Below the pieces are notes generated by a model. That model saw only the letters and a list, made by a program, of their open reading frames with translations, was not told the DNA's origin and made no database searches. Shown here in pieces: positions 16,691-17,252 of a stretch of 17,252 bases of DNA. Each line of letters starts with the position of its first letter. The first letter of the stretch is position 1. The DNA is from Deltaproteobacteria bacterium (GTDB taxonomy: Bacteria; Desulfobacterota; Desulfobacteria; Desulfobacterales; Desulfobacteraceae). The translations under genes were made by a program, and so were the position numbers. The stretch is from assembly GCA_003647385.1 (NCBI GenBank), contig QMMT01000007.1:1-17252 (forward strand). The letters run 5' to 3'.

Positions 16691-16837
16691 TCCTGACGAT
16701 CATAAACAAAGGCAACTCCCCTTGGTATGCTTTAGTAATATAATGACGTGAAAATTATCTCCTGCCGGAATATCTGGGATTTATAAAACGTACCTGCACT
16801 CTTCCTGATTTTTTTCTTTCCCATCATCAGGTAATAT

Positions 16838-16866
16838 TTTCCCATGACATTTGGTTTGTTGGGAAA
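16838..16866 (+). repeat. Inverted repeat upstream of the fliK sigma-54 promoter
   Basis: TTTCCCA (16838-16844) and TGGGAAA (16860-16866) form a perfect 7-base inverted repeat separated by 15 bases, with ATA-type flanks extending it imperfectly. It lies about 100-125 bases before the -24 element at 16962, a distance typical of activator binding sites for sigma-54 promoters. It could instead be a chance hairpin. Confidence 0.35.
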
Positions 16867-16961
16867 TATATTCCAAAAAAAACATAAAATAGTTTATCAA
16901 TTGGATCATAAAATATCGTAACATCTTGAACTGCAAGCCTAAACTTTAATTGATAGGTATA

Positions 16962-16977
16962 TGGCATGATCATTGCT
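16962..16977 (+). promoter_or_regulatory. Sigma-54 (-24/-12) promoter before the probable fliK
   Basis: TGGCAT-GATCA-TTGCT has the invariant GG and GC at exact spacing and is nearly the same as the promoter at 4144-4159. Transcription should start near 16988, about 28 bases before the ATG at 17016. Confidence 0.88.
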
Positions 16978-17015
16978 GTTTTATTTGGCAAAAGAAAACT
17001 ATTTATAGGTGTTTT

Positions 17016-17252
17016 ATGAATTTACCTTTTGCAAATGTTAGCAAATCTTTTTTAAACATGGTTCAACAGGACGTCCCGCGGGAAGTTATGTCTAATACAG
17101 ATAATACCGGTCCGCAAAAGCAGATGTTTGCAGAAGAGTTAAGCAAAACACTTGAAAAAATAGAGCATCATGAAAATGAAGCATCCCTTCAAACAAAATC
17201 GGGACAGACTAATCAGGCACAGGTAAATCAACTTCAGGCAAGCGAAGATTCC
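17016..17252 (+). CDS. fliK: N-terminal fragment of a probable flagellar hook-length control protein FliK
   Basis: An open frame of 79 codons from ATG 17016 runs off the right edge of the window without a stop. AGGTG at 17007-17011 lies 4 bases upstream as a ribosome site. The visible part is polar and Gln/Asn/Ser/Glu-rich (for example QTNQAQVNQLQASED), like the low-complexity N-terminal half of FliK, the secreted ruler that sets hook length and switches export specificity. The diagnostic C-terminal domain is outside the window. The name rests on this composition, on its own sigma-54 promoter, and on the usual order fliJ, motE-like, fliK, flgD. It could be another secreted flagellar protein. 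Confidence 0.6.
   Translation, partial: MNLPFANVSKSFLNMVQQDVPREVMSNTDNTGPQKQMFAEELSKTLEKIEHHENEASLQTKSGQTNQAQVNQLQASEDS

Larger units (their letters stand above)
16651..17015 (+). other. Non-coding gap between the binding-protein gene and fliK
   Basis: This 365-base AT-rich stretch has no convincing open frame on either strand. It contains a weak hairpin after the binding-protein stop (16666-16684), an inverted repeat (16838-16866) and a sigma-54 promoter (16962-16977). Nothing recognisable as an insertion sequence end, tRNA or repeat array is seen. Confidence 0.7.

Noticed and set aside
1..17252. CRISPR arrays, tRNA or rRNA genes, insertion sequences, toxin-antitoxin or defence genes
   Set aside because: No repeat-spacer pattern, cloverleaf-like segment, transposase or related domain was seen anywhere in the window.

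Overview
The window is the core of a polar-type flagellar and chemotaxis gene cluster, all on the + strand and almost gap-free. It is moderately AT-rich. The gene content is typical of marine sulfate reducers of the Desulfobacteraceae (Desulfobacter/Desulfobacula-like): sigma-54 activators of the FleQ and FlrC/FleR kinds, a CheX phosphatase, FliJ followed by a MotE-like protein, and a large exported TPR protein. That assignment rests on gene content and protein style, not on a database search.

Layout. (1) 40-3994 is a signalling block: an HD-GYP response regulator (predicted c-di-GMP phosphodiesterase), a stand-alone PilZ protein (c-di-GMP receptor), a CheX-type CheY-P phosphatase, a canonical CheY, and a FleQ-like sigma-54 activator with no receiver domain. 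(2) 3995-4216 is a gap with a textbook -24/-12 promoter. It leads into an 870-residue secreted TPR protein and then an FlrC/FleR-like sigma-54 response regulator with a degenerate receiver. (3) A second -24/-12 promoter (8228-8243) sits just after that regulator's stop and leads into flgB-flgC-fliE-fliF-fliG-fliH-fliI-fliJ-motE-like. These genes overlap or are separated by at most 28 bases, so they form one operon for the rod, MS ring, switch and export ATPase. (4) 15799-16650 is a periplasmic amino-acid-type solute-binding protein that looks out of place. (5) 16651-17015 is a non-coding gap holding a third -24/-12 promoter, directly before the truncated start of a probable fliK at the right edge.

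How the parts work together. The FleQ-like activator (tier 1) probably switches on the TPR/FlrC-like pair. The FlrC-like regulator (tier 2) then probably switches on the flgB operon and later genes, as in Vibrio and Pseudomonas. The head of the cluster can both degrade c-di-GMP (HD-GYP) and sense it (PilZ, possibly the FleQ-like protein), and it controls CheY-P lifetime (CheX). The tier assignments are inference; the promoters and domain motifs are visible directly.

Most of the window is a well-understood system. The least described parts are the exported TPR protein (beta-rich domain, Lys/Pro linker, long TPR solenoid, an architecture resembling the Campylobacter motor scaffold PflA), the conserved sequence upstream of two of the sigma-54 promoters, the uninterrupted GxxxG run in FliH, the CPECPEC motif in the MotE-like protein, and the foreign-looking binding-protein gene.
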